Assembly: GCA_008508345.1 (NCBI GenBank)
Contig: QNGE01000130.1
Location: forward strand, 285,431-349,430
DNA: 64,000 nucleotides
Direction of reading: 5' to 3'
Origin: Paragonimus westermani
Lineage: Eukaryota; Platyhelminthes; Trematoda; Plagiorchiida; Troglotrematidae
The notes below the pieces were generated by a model. It did no database searches. It had not been told where the DNA came from and was given only the letters and a program-made list of their open reading frames with translations. Positions 22,028 to 34,475 of this stretch are shown in pieces; within the stretch, counting starts at the first letter, position 1, and every line of letters begins with the position of its first letter. The position numbers and the translations under genes were made by a program.

Positions 22028-23040
22028 ACTTTTAGGTCACCTCTCTGTCAGGGGTGCTGTAGGGAGGAAAAGAATTCAGTTCTTGAAGCCGTTCGAGGTA
22101 CAGTTTTGCACTCAACCCACGAACCGCTTTTGTTGCGCACCTCCGGACAGCTTTCAAGATGAGCTTTTCCTTCTGAAAGTGAGAAGACCAAACAGGAGTC
22201 TCTTTCTTGAGGTCAGGACGAATGAAACAGTAGTACAGGTTATTGAAACGTGATCGCTCGAATTTCCCAGACAAAGGCGCCAGTACATTATTAGCTTTCT
22301 TGGTACATGCCTCAGTACTGGAGGAACTCGAGGGGTTGTACGCCACAACAGTGCCAAGATCTTTTTTTACGTCCGTGACTTGGAACAGTATTCCGCTGAA
22401 GGAGTAAAGGAAACTGTGATTATGTATTACGTGCATAACTTTGCACTTAGTGGTATAGAACCCGATGTAGCTTTATCTAGACCAGTTGTAAAGAGTGCTA
22501 ACATAAGCCTGTAGGGCGCCGGTGTCAAGCCATGAAGTAAGATACGCCAGACGGTACTTTAGATGGTAAATCGTTGAAGACTCCGCTGAGGCTGAGTCAG
22601 ACAGAGGATACAAATAAACCCACCTGTGCATGATAGGAACGGTCTAACAAATAAGATTAGGATCAACAGAGAAGGTTACCATTGACACCGCAACGGCAAA
22701 GTTTGTCAAACAGCACGGAATGATTTACTCGGCCGAAATCCTTGGCAAAGTTGAGGCAAATGGCATCAACACCCTCTCATCTGTCAGCAGCATAAGTCCA
22801 CTGGTCTACAGTTGGCACCAAATTACTAGTTTATGAGCGGCCGCGGAGGAAACCGCGTTGATCGCCGTAAAAGAAGGCTTGTGATAAAAAGTATCTAGAT
22901 AGTGAATCGTGAACTGGCGCTTCGAAGACCTTGGACACACATGATAGGAGAGCTATCGGGCGACATTTGCAGGGCTGGTTGCGCTGTCCCCCCTCGAAGA
23001 TGAGAGCGATATTCTCTGGCTTCCAGAATAGTCAAGCAGC
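22028..23040 (-). pseudogene. CR1-like LINE reverse transcriptase relic
   Basis: Minus strand, from 23040 down: F-W-K-P-E-N-I-A-L-I-F-E-G-G, P-I-A-L-L-S-C-V-S-K-V-F-E, Q-R-G-F-L-R-G-R-S, then N-F-A-K-D-F-G-R-V-N-H (the catalytic-Asp region, Asp replaced by Asn). The C-terminal part (22436-22032) is a 134-residue open frame with V-T-D-V-K-K-D-L-G, K-K-A-N-N-V-L-A and R-R-C-A-T-K-A-V-R-G-L, the usual CR1 RT end. It lies antisense within a CIMAP2 intron. Confidence 0.85.
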
Positions 23041-25744
23041 TTGTGCTAGGCAGTCAGCTCGCAACTTCTCGCGTTCTTCTTTGGAATGATCAAGATAGAA
23101 GATTACGTCTCCTGGGATTCAATGGCTCCGGTGGCAAAAACGTTATAATAAATATGCAGCTTTCTTGGGAGCAGTCAAGGTAATTTTCAGGAGCCGTGGT
23201 AAGGAATCAGCTTGGGCTAGGTTAGTGGTCTACAGAACGTTCTACAGAATCACATCTTCTAGCTTTAGTGCAGACGCAAGAAGTTTCCACAGATTAATAC
23301 TGTCTGCGGTGTTGCCCCCACATATATCAGACACATTTCTGATAATTGTGTTGCAGGAGCGGCCAAAAGCGACTGAATTTTTGTGGTTTGATTTCTTCTT
23401 TGTCGCTCAATTTAAGGCATTTTAGGATTAACTGATGCCCTGCCGAGAGGGTGCAGTTTAAGAGCTGCTTGGGGAACCTCTCAGTTTCCGCAGCAGCCTC
23501 GGTTTGTTTACATGCGGTGAGTCGGGTTTCCTTGCAAGACGGATGGTGGAGGTAGAACATCAAGGCTCAATTTGCATTTGAGCACACAGCAATCCAAAGC
23601 CTGCGGTCGTTTTCATCTTGTACCTAAAAAGACGACTCAAGGCACTCTGGAAGGTTCTGTACTACAACGGAGTCTGACCGGGCAGCAGAATATCTAATTT
23701 TTCCGACAGACATGCCAGTCCCTGTTGAAAGTGTAGAGTCCTAGAAAATGGCCACCATTGACACATGTGATCTTTTTTAACTACCTAGTTTGCGTTCAGA
23801 TGAGATGGTGCTCGTTGGCGCTAGCAGAGGCGTTATGAAGCGTGCCGTTATTACATGCCGGCTTGCCATCTGCGGCTGTGGTGCTTATCTGGATAGCAAA
23901 TAGCTTACCGGAAGGATAACAGCTACCTCAGTTAGGTTGAATGCAGTCCAAATTGGCTGCACTGAGTGCGTAGTATAGCCCTAGGATGACACCAAGGCAG
24001 GAAATATGAAGCCGTGCGCCGCAGTCAAAGCATTGTATCGCATGGTCCTTTACGCATACAAACTTAGTATGTGAGCTGCAAGTGGACCGTCTGGCCATTC
24101 TGAAAGAAAAGCAAGTAGCTGCAACCAGGAAATAGAAAACAAGCTTTGGTAGTACCAAAATGATAAATTACACAACACTAACAGTGCACTATACAGTTGC
24201 AAAAGAGAGTATAAAGTTGCAGTGATAGGCACGGAAAAATAGCTCACGTCTATAGCTAACTATTAGACTTTTACAGAAACAACAAAACAGAACAACACTT
24301 GTTTTCAAACGCAAATCGCGTACGTGTTGCACAGATTAACAGCAACGCAATACAACGCACGCTAGAATCCGCCATTCTTACCAGTGTTTCCCCCGATTAC
24401 TAAACTGCTGTCTACTCTGATCGCACTTGCATTCCCCTACCCAACCTGCAACCCTAAAACCCAACCCAACTGTTTAACTGGGGTCATTCTCAATATGCAA
24501 TTTAAGTGAAAACAATGCGTATATAACAGAAAAGCAACATATATAAAGGGTAATTCTCACAAAGCATGTACAAGGTGTGAGACTTCAATGCGCAGTTCAA
24601 GAGCAATCGTTTTGCCGACATCCACAACTGAATCATTTTCCTGCAGACTAAGTAATGCCATCAAGTTACCGGAGGCAAACTGGGCTGATTTTCTCACTGT
24701 GTCGTGCGCACGCTCCTTGAACACACCGTTAGTCCCGTGCACAAAGTAACCACCTTTGGCAGTACTCTTTGAAGATGATGCCACCGGGGATCTGGTGTAG
24801 GCCTTCTACCCATGTGCACCTCCGCGTTGCGTAAAAAATGGAAGATAAACACACCAAGAACACAGTCAGTGGGAAATTCCGCGTAAGAATGGTCAAATTA
24901 AGGACAGTACGCCGGTGAATTTTGATTGGCTGCATGTCGCTACCTACGCACGGCTGCTGCTCGATGTTGCGGAGGGGACATCAATTTGCTGGAATCTTAC
25001 CTTGCAGGGTCCGGTGATGCAGGGCGAAGAGGACTGATTGATATGTGGTTCCTTGTCGTTTGGATGTATCTGTTGGGCCATATGCCGTACTTGTGATAAG
25101 AATCAAATGCCGCACTCATTCGCAAACTGGTAATTTTGTCTACGCGGACGGCTTCTGATCGGTAAGTACACCGGTTGATGGCAGACACAGATGCTTCCAT
25201 CATCAACGTGAATTACGACTGTGCGTTCGTCCTTTTCGGGACGTGATTTCTCGAGGACTAATATATTGCCGCTGCTCACAAGTGTGTATTCTGTATCTTT
25301 GAGAAGTACTTCCGATACTCCCTGTTTATGCCATAGTAAAGAAACCTGGTGCGTATCGGCTGCGTTTGGTAGAGTACTGTGATACTTAAAGAATTCGATT
25401 TGGCGTTCAAACGCTTATGTTGCTGTACGCTAATCTGTTCAACCGTAGTTGACGTGGACCATCTTAATGTTCAATTCAGCAAGTCGAAACTGTGTCAAAG
25501 TCGACGTACATACAAGAATTTAATAAAAATTGCCATCGAAGAAGAGTGTCAATCGTTGGAAACAACATTACGTGTTGACGGTGGACTCCAACGGTTGGTT
25601 TGAAAGTGGCATCCTTAGGACAGTATCGAAGAAGAGTAGGCGTTTTTCCATTATTTTGGTTTATCTTTGAAAGACGTTGTTTACAGTGACACAGGTGCTA
25701 GCAGTTAATCAACCGCAGGAGAATGTGGGACAATGTCCAGTGTG

Positions 25745-27285
25745 GTAGAAGGTTTAAAAGAATGGATAACATAATATGAGATTCCCAGGAGAGCAGCTGC
25801 TGCGGATAATCAATCCATTGACGATGTTTGTACCAGCTGGCGTTCGTTCTTTGTTGAGTACACACCGTGATTGCCCTTCGAAATTAACATCTGAGGGTCG
25901 TTTGCTCACTTCGGTTTGCAAATTGCTTTGTTATGCTTGCCATATGATACACCACTTATGAATGTTAATGAAGCAGCCATCCATCTGCGAATTGATGGTG
26001 TTAGACCTTTTAAGTCGTCAAAGTTGTAGCTATTACCTGTACTTTGTAGAGTATTTAGACTAGTAAAAACCACCCCTTCCCTGGTTGGCGTTTAATCTGG
26101 TCGCAGCAAATCTTGGAATGTGAACGATTATTTGGTTGACTTTTTCGCTGAACTGTCTAATCTGACATTGCACGGCGTTACTATCGGTAAACTTGATTAT
26201 CAGCAGCATTATTTGCTACTCGCCAGCTAGAGCTCTTATAAAATGAAAGCCACAGCACAATGGACAAGCCTGCTGTGACCGCTGTAGGCGAAAAGGTGTT
26301 TTAATCGACTACAGGGTTAATTATCCTCTAGCGGATCACCTCAGTCGTACAGACAAATCTATTCGGTGTACCAGGAAGCACAAGCAATCTCCATTGGAAG
26401 CCCTATCATTAGACATAATACACCATTCTCCTCACGAATACGTGCACTCTGTTCACCTTGATGTAGTGAGAAAGCTGATGTTCTTGTGGCTGTAATTCCC
26501 TCATAACAAAGACATGAGTTGGAAGATGAACACCGTTGAAAACGTAAAGTTACGCATAACCGCCTTCTCCCGTCTTAAAGATAACTTCCCAGGAGTGTGT
26601 TGAGGATGGTCGGAGTTCAAAAATTTGGAAGCTCGTGGGCCCAGGCAGTTTCTTCTGTATATCGAACCGTGGGTGTTGAATGGAAACATACCTCGAAAGA
26701 ATTGCTCCAACTTTCTGGACTTATCTATTGGGATTTATGCCCTCTACAATCCCGTTTTCTGCCAATCTTTACTCGAGTACGGAAATTGGTGCCTGCGTCA
26801 GTTCGCTCACAATTTCTCCCATATACTTGGGGCAGGGGAAATGACATACGATGTGTATTCACCCGTACTTTTGGCAAACGACACCGGACATCACGGCGAA
26901 CTTGGCAGGCTTCTGGCTTTCCATTCCGACTTGTACATTTACCACGTCAAACGTGTGCTACATTCCCCATGTGATCCTAGGGCCCAGTTGTGCTGCATGT
27001 GGAAAGTGGAGCACACTATGGTCAAGGCGACTGAAACTGATCGGTTGCTGCACGCTGAAGGCTACAACAACGGAAGCAGAAGACAGAGGTTGCCTCTCAA
27101 CAGTTCATTTTTTTTTAAGTACCAGTCCTAGTAGTGTAATCGTTGCATACAACCTGCCCCACCTTATTGCGGACATTAACATTGTTGACCCAAACCAGGC
27201 TATTTTGTATACTGAACGTTTCGGAGCAAATTCTGATTTCTGGGTGCGTGGCATCGCATGGTATTTGTTGTACATTGCAGGCTAA
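25745..27285 (+). pseudogene. Tnp2/CACTA-like transposase relic
   Basis: Several frames in one direction follow the order of a large animal transposase family related to Tnp2 (EnSpm/CACTA). G-L-K-E-W-I-T then V-R-S-L-L-S-T-H-R near 25750-25890; A-H-F-G-L-Q and I-H-L-R-I-D-G-V-R-P-F-K-S-S-K near 25900-26025; N-V-N-D-Y-L-V-D-F-F-A-E-L at 26120-26160; R-T-D-K-S-I-R then H-H-S-P-H-E-Y-V-H-S-V-H-L at 26345-26460; R-Q-F-L-L-Y-I-E-P-W-V-L at 26636-26680 in a 168-codon frame; and a C-terminal block to about 27285. Five or more stops and frameshifts; no terminal repeats identified. The CACTA label is an inference from the Tnp2-like layout. Confidence 0.7.
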
Positions 27286-29731
27286 ATCAGAAGTGAGATC
27301 ATTGACTAGTGAATGGAAAGTTTTGGACACCTTCCAAACATAAACTCTGGCATAGAAGGATAAACCAAAAACTAGAGTATGAATCAAATGAGAACGGAAT
27401 ATGCAACGTGGAAGAATTCGAATAGTTATGCGCAAATGCCAATTCATATTGTGATTAATAAGGAGAACAAATTGGGTCAACCATAGCCGAACGTATCCTA
27501 CTAGTTTACTTTAACCACTCTGCACAATACTTGATGTTCTTTCATGTATATCTGACGGTTGTTTGTCTTTGTTCGCGTGTTTTCCATAACCGGACGTCTT
27601 GCTCTTCCGATTGAGGAGAATAAGCAAAATTTTAACATATCTAAACACATATCTTTCTTCTGTTCTGGTATCTTAGAAGTGATTGGTTTCAGTGGCTAAA
27701 TAAATGGACAGTACATTGAATTAAACTTGCAAATAAACCGGCCGTTTGCCATTGGTATACTTAATGAATCTCGAAAGAACGCTGGGAGAGGAATATTATA
27801 CTGCTTTCTCCGAAGAAGAACTTGGTGCGTTCTGCTCACGTATAAACTTGTAACCAATCTTATAAAAGAATGGGAATGAGGTCCAGAGATATAAACAAGT
27901 TAACACGTAAATAGTAAGCTGCAAATCGGCTTAGTAGATACATATCGTCCAGTAAGTAGTAGTAAAGTATGTTGAACGAACTAATCACGTTTCACACATG
28001 ACCACATTTTGTAAAAATGTGCCTCAGGTCAAACCAGATGGTCCACTGATTGTTATGATATTTAGCTGAGTTGGTTCATTCAAATTGCACCGTCCATCGA
28101 ACAAAGTCGAGTCAACCCAATACCATCGATAATACAAATCTTACCAGTATTGTCAGTTTGTAAATTCTCTGGCTGTATTTAAGGATTAATTCCATCTAAT
28201 CAAGAGGTTATACTCTCCATCAAAATTTCATCTACCTTTAAAAGAGCTGGGAAATTGAGACGACCCCACGACGCGAGCCATTAGGCTCGTTTTCCGCTCG
28301 CATCAAATTTATCTTTACATGTGCCAGGTTTATTCCTTGGTTTCAACTGTGGTCGTGATGTACTTGCATGGGGGGTAATAGGTTTCTTAGTTGCATTGGG
28401 TTCACTGCCACTGGCAACTTTGTGAACATGTAGCACTGTAATGCACCAATTGATCAGCATCCTAGTAAGTTGTGTGAATGACTGTAAAAATTAATTCGAT
28501 AAGTGTCCTTTAGGGTCATGCACACACCTGCCTATCGTCCACCTCTGTATCAGTGCCTGGTAGTAAACATTTCATAATTGTAACATTACCAAGAATCGAA
28601 GACTGTTCAGAGTGGGGAGGTTAATGATGACTGCCAAATGGAGAACAATCTTATGGGTACATGTACATACATTTTCGACGGCGTTCTTCACTGCATATGT
28701 GTCTGATTATCAACTTCGTTATTTTTGTTCAACAATGCTTAGTGAATCCTGCAACTGTGCACAAAGCTACACAGGCTGCAGTGCGTACCTGACAAGGTTC
28801 ACAAAAATTTGATCGGGAGGTATAAAAGACAATATGTTTTACCCCTTATTTCTCCTCTAATGTAGCAGACCAACAGTATGATTTCATCAGCTTCCGGATT
28901 TGTATCAAGACTGACTGAACGTACCTTCAAGAACTTTTTCCGATAGTGAGTTAAATCGTAACCTGCATCTTGCTCCTCGGAGGGTTGGTAAACAATAACT
29001 TGACACAGACAGCTTGTATAGTGAGCACAAGAAGTTGTAAAGTAACCCCCCTACTACTCTTTGGTAATGTGAAATGCTGTTCAGCAGGTTGGATGGAATT
29101 GGATGCACCGACCTGACACAAACGTCCTAGTCACTGGGCTACTTAGTACAGTGTGCAAACGAGACGACCGGATAACCTGATTAATATTTAGCACAAAAGT
29201 ACTCCAGCCTTTAAGTATGATGACTCAGTTATGCTTAATGTGAGACTGATGAAATACACATGTTGAGAGTTGTTGAAATTCGTCTGGTACGTTTCTCGTT
29301 GTTGGCTGTCTGCAATGCCGAACGTTGAACTCTTTGAAGCCTGTTTGTTTTCCTTTTAGAAAGTAGATCTTACAGTTGCCTTTACTCTGTCTTCTACTGT
29401 GTACAGTGAACAATCCCGATGTGTATTTTTTATATCGTGATTTCACGTACACAATGATTGTTTTTTTTTTCTTTCACATAACTAACATTGCCTAACTACT
29501 ATGATTTTTGATGAGTAGTCGGGGATTTGGTTTATTTTCAAGTTGACCATCACTATGATTTTCTTGTTCGCTTTTGGCTGACACGCTCTCATCTTCACCT
29601 GCACCCGACTGCTCTAGTGGACTTATTTCCCGTTGATTAGTGGCCACTTGTAAACTCGTTTTTGGTTGCTCCATTTTAAACGGCTTTGCCTGCTGGATAA
29701 TTTGACTATCCGGTTAATTCACATTCAAAGT

Positions 29732-29747
29732 GAGAGAGAGAGAGAGA
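29732..29747. repeat. (GA)8 microsatellite
   Basis: Eight uninterrupted GA units in CIMAP2 intron 2. Confidence 0.95.
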
Positions 29748-29929
29748 CATGGCACCTTCTTTGTAGTCTCACCAACAGTACGGTATAAGTCCCAATTATT
29801 TTAATAGCTTTTCCTGACGTTTTTTATTTGGAACTGTGTCCTATTAACCAGGACGTTTGAGTCAGCGTTATTGGAGTTGTTGAGTACGTGTTATTCAGTA
29901 GGTTATTTCAAATCGCCAACAACGATTTA

Positions 29930-30098
29930 ACATGTGGCCTGAGTTCATATCCAGGTAGCCTCAATGATATTATGAATTAAAACGAAAGAAAACCCCCAAT
30001 CTCATGCTTCTTTTCGAAACAATCCGATTGGAAAACCGATCCCAGCGTGAAAGGCGGGATCGACGTATGAGTGACGTTCAACTTGAAATCTGTAAAAC
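29930..30098 (+). repeat. Diverged SINE-body fragment
   Basis: Shares with the 3.9-kb SINE the ordered blocks cgaaa, then atgcttcttttcgaaa, then a GG-rich segment, and later gacgttcaa-x-tgaaa. The hammerhead core is not recoverable. It sits at the 3' end of CIMAP2 intron 2. Confidence 0.4.
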
Positions 30099-30443
30099 GC
30101 AATTAATGATGTTAATTTTGGAAACTCGAGGCTGCTTTTACATTAGTTACACACTTGACACCTAAACCTATATGTTTTAGTTCGTACGTCTTGCTTCGTA
30201 ATCCAGGTATTTCAAATTTGAAATCAATATTTTCTTTGTACTGACACGTCTCTTTCCGTATATTCACTATTACCAGACCCGATCCCTTGGCCCCGGCAAG
30301 TACAATGTTAACATGGATCATTCCAGAAGGAAATCTTTTACAGACAGAGGTCCCATTAACACACTGGCAAAACGATTCAGCGAATCAAGGAGTGTAGGTA
30401 GATGACTGATTACCTTCGGTTTTTATTACATTCTGTCCTACAG

Positions 30444-30590
30444 ACTAACTGCACACCAGGAGTGGGAACCTACGGATTGGGAGGTGATCCTTATGCTTAC
30501 AAAGAAGCCATGGAAGCAATTAAGAAGACAGCATCAACCATTGGATTACTTTCTTCGAACACCGGTGCACATCGGAGTCTTCCAGAATCG
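30444..30590 (+). CDS. CIMAP2: CIMAP2 exon 3
   Basis: Forty-nine codons, phase 0 at both ends, acceptor cctacag and donor gtgtgt. It starts T-N-C-T-P-G-V-G-T-Y-G, a degenerate PG-rich repeat, followed by G-G-D-P-Y-A-Y-K-E, which parallels the vertebrate G-x-G-N-P-Y-x-K-x-E segment. The end (S-S-N-T-G-A-H-R-S-L-P-E-S) is a linker to the next repeat. A 64-bp intron separates it from exon 4. Phase 0 also matches the end of exon 2, so direct splicing from 21226 to 30444 is possible, with a 9,217-bp intron that holds two transposon relics. Confidence 0.85.
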
Positions 30591-30654
30591 GTGTGTTTGC
30601 CATAACCATATCTATTTGTTCGTTTAATTTGATCTTTAATTTGTTCGGAAACAG

Positions 30655-30774
30655 AGTGGTCATATTGGTCCAGGCACCTATGAGACCGGACAATTTTTAG
30701 AGACCTATCTCAATAAGGTGACCAGTTTGCGTGGTCCCTACGACTTGACCACAGGACCAAGAAGCAAACCGATA
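30655..30774 (+). CDS. CIMAP2: CIMAP2 exon 4, GPGTY repeat and RGPYD motif
   Basis: Forty codons, phase 0 at both ends, acceptor aaacag, donor gtgagt. The translation opens S-G-H-I-G-P-G-T-Y-E and ends S-L-R-G-P-Y-D-L-T-T-G-P-R-S-K-P-I. The combination GPGTY, then FLETYL, then RGPYD-x(3)-G-x-RSKP is the most diagnostic segment of CIMAP2/LEXM that I know and is the main basis for the gene name. Loss or frameshift is not apparent. The downstream intron is 4,876 bp and carries a Penelope-type endonuclease relic and a SINE-like fragment. Confidence 0.92.
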
Positions 30775-32289
30775 GTGAGTTTTGTTGCAGTTTTGAGTCT
30801 TGAGTTTCATCGTCAATGTTTTTCCAGTTGATAGAGCACTTTTATGGCAACTGATAAATTGTTTGAGGTTGGGAAAGTCCCTGTTCAGATTTTTAAAAAT
30901 GAAAACCCATACCAGGCAACAAACTATCGATTGCTTTAAAAACTCTAGCTATAAAACGTTGCAGACAACACTTTTTGTTTCTTACTAACCGCAATAATTG
31001 CACGTCATAATGAAAAAAAATGTGTTCCATACTTGTCTAACCATGATGATTTGACAAGATAAGTGGGAACAGCGATTTCGACAAAAAAGCATTACCACAT
31101 CAGGTAAATTATTTCCACATGACTCATAAAAGCGATGTATACATCATGGGAACATGTAAGGTGAGAGGCCAACGTGTGATATGATGTGAATATCGCTTTG
31201 CTAGGTTGATGATGCAAAAGTGAAGAAACAGCCATATTGATTTCGAAAAAAAGACAGCTAATGGCAATGGGTAACTTCTACTCAAATCATGCCATGAAAT
31301 ACAGTCTCCAAAGATCCCAAACCAGCCAGTGTTTTGTCATTTAAATGAAAGCCATTGAGCATACGGTAGATGGTCAAATTATTTTGGAGGCTAGATGTGC
31401 TAAAATTAGTTTTCTGATAGGTTTACTTACACGTGCAAACGTCGATATAGTAAAATTACCGTCAGTTTCATATACGCTAGCCCGGCATTGTAGGTTGCCA
31501 TTGATGCCCAACACAACGATCAGTTCTTTGAAGTAGAATCGCCGCATGTACCTGAAATCTCCACAAAGATCAAACAAGGAACAATGCAGGACTGCCCCTG
31601 AGTGAATTTATGGGTCAATTTTCATCAAACATGGAAACATCCAGAGTCATGTGTAATGAGTAGAGAAGTACTTCCCACATACATCTGACCGGAATTCAGA
31701 AGTGTCATCTCTTACTCACTAGGTGATACAGGCATAACCGCCAAAAAAGATTAGGTGCGTTTTGTCAAATTACCAGTGATCACTCAACAGTGATGGCTTT
31801 GAGATGTGTTCCAGGTGACAGGTGACTGAACTGAGTATTGTGGAATGGGGAGTAAACTGTCAGTTCCATTGCCAACGTACTAGACGGATTTTTGCCACCA
31901 CCGATTATGAATATAGAAGTCTCATCGGGTACATACTGCAGTCTGTGGGTTCACATAGAGAAGTTCAATGAACATCGTGAAACCAAACAACGAAATCGAC
32001 ATCCACGGTTGGCAGCATCCGATTCAGATTAGCCTGTCACAGTAACCGAAGCCAAGGAACGCCTGCGTCTAACCATCACCGCAAATGGCTTGCGCTGTAC
32101 CGCTTGCGGTTCCATCGACACACCACCTATCCAGTGCAAACCCGGATGAATAAGACCGGTAGGTGTGTGAATGAGGCCTTTGTGTCCAGAAAGCCAACGC
32201 TGGATAGCAAATTGATTGGCTAGGATGAAAAGAAAACCCTTATCTCTCGGAGAATAAACAGACAGGGAGACTGCAATGACAAGATCTAG

Positions 32290-32690
32290 ACTGGTCGCGC
32301 TGTTCACCACCACCGCTAAAAACAATGCTATCGTTAGCTGCCAACTCTTACATCATTTGTGAACTTCCGTGTAAGTGCCGGGCCACTTACCTAGGCAGAA
32401 CGGAACGTTAGTTACACAATCGGGTCAACGAACGTATCCCAGTCTACAAGACGTTCATGTATACCACAATGTCAGATCCAAGTCAGAAGTCAAAAGGAAC
32501 CGGCGTCATCGATCGCTCGACACTTGTTGACATTTCGAGCGCAAATGAACTTCAAGAAGGCCTGTCGGATATGTTACGCAATGAAAAATCGAAAGCTTCT
32601 CCGGTTTGTGGAGACGACAGCGACTGACAAATGGAAGCCACCTCTCTGTTCATCAGCACCAGCTTGCCTTGGTAACTGGTTTACATTGGT
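32290..32690 (+). pseudogene. Second-family Penelope-like GIY-YIG endonuclease relic
   Basis: From 32336 one frame reads S-Y-I-I-C-E-L-P-C-K-C-R-A-T-Y-L-G-R-T-E-R, the core of a Penelope-type GIY-YIG endonuclease, followed by an in-frame stop and V-N-E-R-I-P-V. A second frame gives S-I-A-R-H-L-L and K-N-R-K-L-L-R-F-V-E-T, with K-P-P-L-C at the usual C-terminus. It differs clearly from the 5.5-kb family. Only the element's 3' end is present. It lies inside a CIMAP2 intron. Confidence 0.75.
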
Positions 32691-34309
32691 GTGTTTTTGT
32701 GTGGATGTTGATTTTGTCGTTTGGCTTCACGATATCCATTGAACTTTGCCGTATGAACCCGCGGACTGCAATCTGCACCTGGGGGGATTCAGCGAAATAT
32801 GCTCGAGAGATACACTATGCAAAAAGTGTTCTTGGCTTCTCTGTCCAAATTTGTTGTGTGGATAAATCTTACTATTTTGAGGTCACCGATTATTTTGCAT
32901 ATGCACTGGAACATCAACTTTCAACAATATATGGACTACACTTTATGAGAATGACAACTTCCGACAAGAATGGATTAGGTGAGTTGTCCGACCCACTGCT
33001 CTGAGGTAAATGCGGTCGAGGAACCCTGATACATGCTTGCTTGACAACTGTACAGTGATTTAAGGAGCTTTTGCTCTATGACAGAAAGAATTGACTAGGG
33101 CTTAACCTATCCGAATTTGCCCATTAGCAACATGCCGAAACGCTGCCTCGAAATTCACATATGTATTGAAAGAAATACACTCTATCAGCGACTTCTGGCA
33201 GATGGCATGTACTATTGACCCTTTCGTGATTATTCTCACTAACCCCCTACTTATTCTATCATGAATAAACGGGATGAAGAAATTGGGGTGGAATTCGGAT
33301 GGATTATTCGGACGATTCATCTGAAGGCAAGTACAATTGTGCAGAATGGTTAAATATTTGATCAGCTAAGTGAGCGGGGTTATCATAGTGAAACTAGGTT
33401 ACCGGTTGATCGGTCTGTTATTTCATGCTCGTCCACAAGATGAGTCGCGCAGGCTAGCCGTCGATCCGATCGAGACAAGGCTAAGACAAGCGCAATTCCT
33501 GAACATACTGCCCTTGATAACGTAATACTGAGTCGAGCTGTCAGATTTCGATAGCTTTGGCATCACACAGGGCGGTAATCGAATGACTTTTGGTAGAGTG
33601 CCTGACACACGACAGACTACCCAAAAAGCTTCGATCAGTGTTCACCAGATGTTTTCTTTCGATCGGCTGAACTACGAACAGGCAAGAGAAAATTCTTTTA
33701 AGCCTTATATCATCCGCACTTGATTGCATCTTTCGCATTCAGACAAGTCGCTAGGCTAGAACACTTTGTAAGGAAACACTATACTTTCTCCGGTTCAAGA
33801 TGTCTCGATATTAATTTCGCGTGTTTCGATTTTCATCTAACATGTACCAGTTAGTTGGGTCCAGGTTACTTAACCCTGTTTTCTCCTTGCTACTGGTGGG
33901 ACTGCGTCCTTTCACTTTGTAGGAGCTAGCGACTGCTAGCCTGTTCATGAGCACACTGACCGTGCACCCCCTGTTCTTCACCGAAACCCAACTAACTCTC
34001 TCGGCATATCTTTACTTGAGAACAGGACACACGAAAGTGATATCGAGACGCCTTAACCTGGGAAAGGTATAGACTCGGGTTCTGTTTTGATCAGAGTGCA
34101 TATCCTCGTCCGGACCGGAAGTTACACTTTGGCCCTCATGTTTGTCGGACCAGCACTTCTGCTCATTACTCTTCTCAAATTACTCAGCCACCCGATTGAT
34201 ATCCACGTTAGGTTGTGGTTAGACTTTTGACTGCTATTAGTTGGTCATGCCTATAGTTGTGTTACTGGTTTCGTGGTTAAGCACGCTAATCTCACAAACA
34301 CAAAGCTCG

Positions 34310-34475
34310 GAGGGCAAATTCCGATAAGCATTACGAGATGCGATGATGATAAGCGCCATAGGAAAGAAAGTCTAATCTAATGCTTCTTTACTATGTGGGT
34401 CAATGGAACGACTTACTTGAATACGAAGACTGCGGTCAAGTTTGGGTGGTGATCAAGTTGAAACGATGCAAACTC
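34310..34475 (+). repeat. Diverged SINE-body fragment with stem I remnant
   Basis: GCATTA (34328-34333) can pair with TAATGC (34378-34383), with gatgatga, ggaaag and a GTC between, as in a decayed hammerhead. Downstream blocks (tgcttctt, gaatacgaa, tgcggtcaa, gtgatcaa) follow the order seen at 3.98-4.07 kb. It lies in the 4.9-kb CIMAP2 intron. Confidence 0.45.

Larger units (their letters stand above)
21227..30443 (+). other. Large CIMAP2 intron with transposon relics
   Basis: A 9.2-kb non-coding interval between exons 2 and 3. It contains an 18-bp near-perfect hairpin (21799-21844), a minus-strand CR1-like LINE fragment (22028-23040), a Tnp2/CACTA-like transposase relic (25745-27285), an AT-rich stretch (27.3-29.5 kb), a poly-T run (29461-29470), a (GA)8 microsatellite and a SINE-like fragment near 30.0 kb. 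Two minus-strand ORFs look protein-like but match nothing I recognise: 24557-24784 (75 residues) and 29492-29674 (60 acidic/polar residues). The rest shows nothing I can name. Confidence 0.6.

Noticed and set aside
26625..27131. 168-codon ORF as an independent host gene.
   Set aside because: It aligns by motif with the C-terminal half of a Tnp2-like transposase and is flanked by matching fragments in other frames.
27128..27243. Y-N-L-P-H-L...E-R-F-G segment as the missing CIMAP2 repeat between exons 2 and 3.
   Set aside because: Available acceptors give the wrong phase, and the segment directly follows the Tnp2-like relic, whose C-terminal region it resembles.
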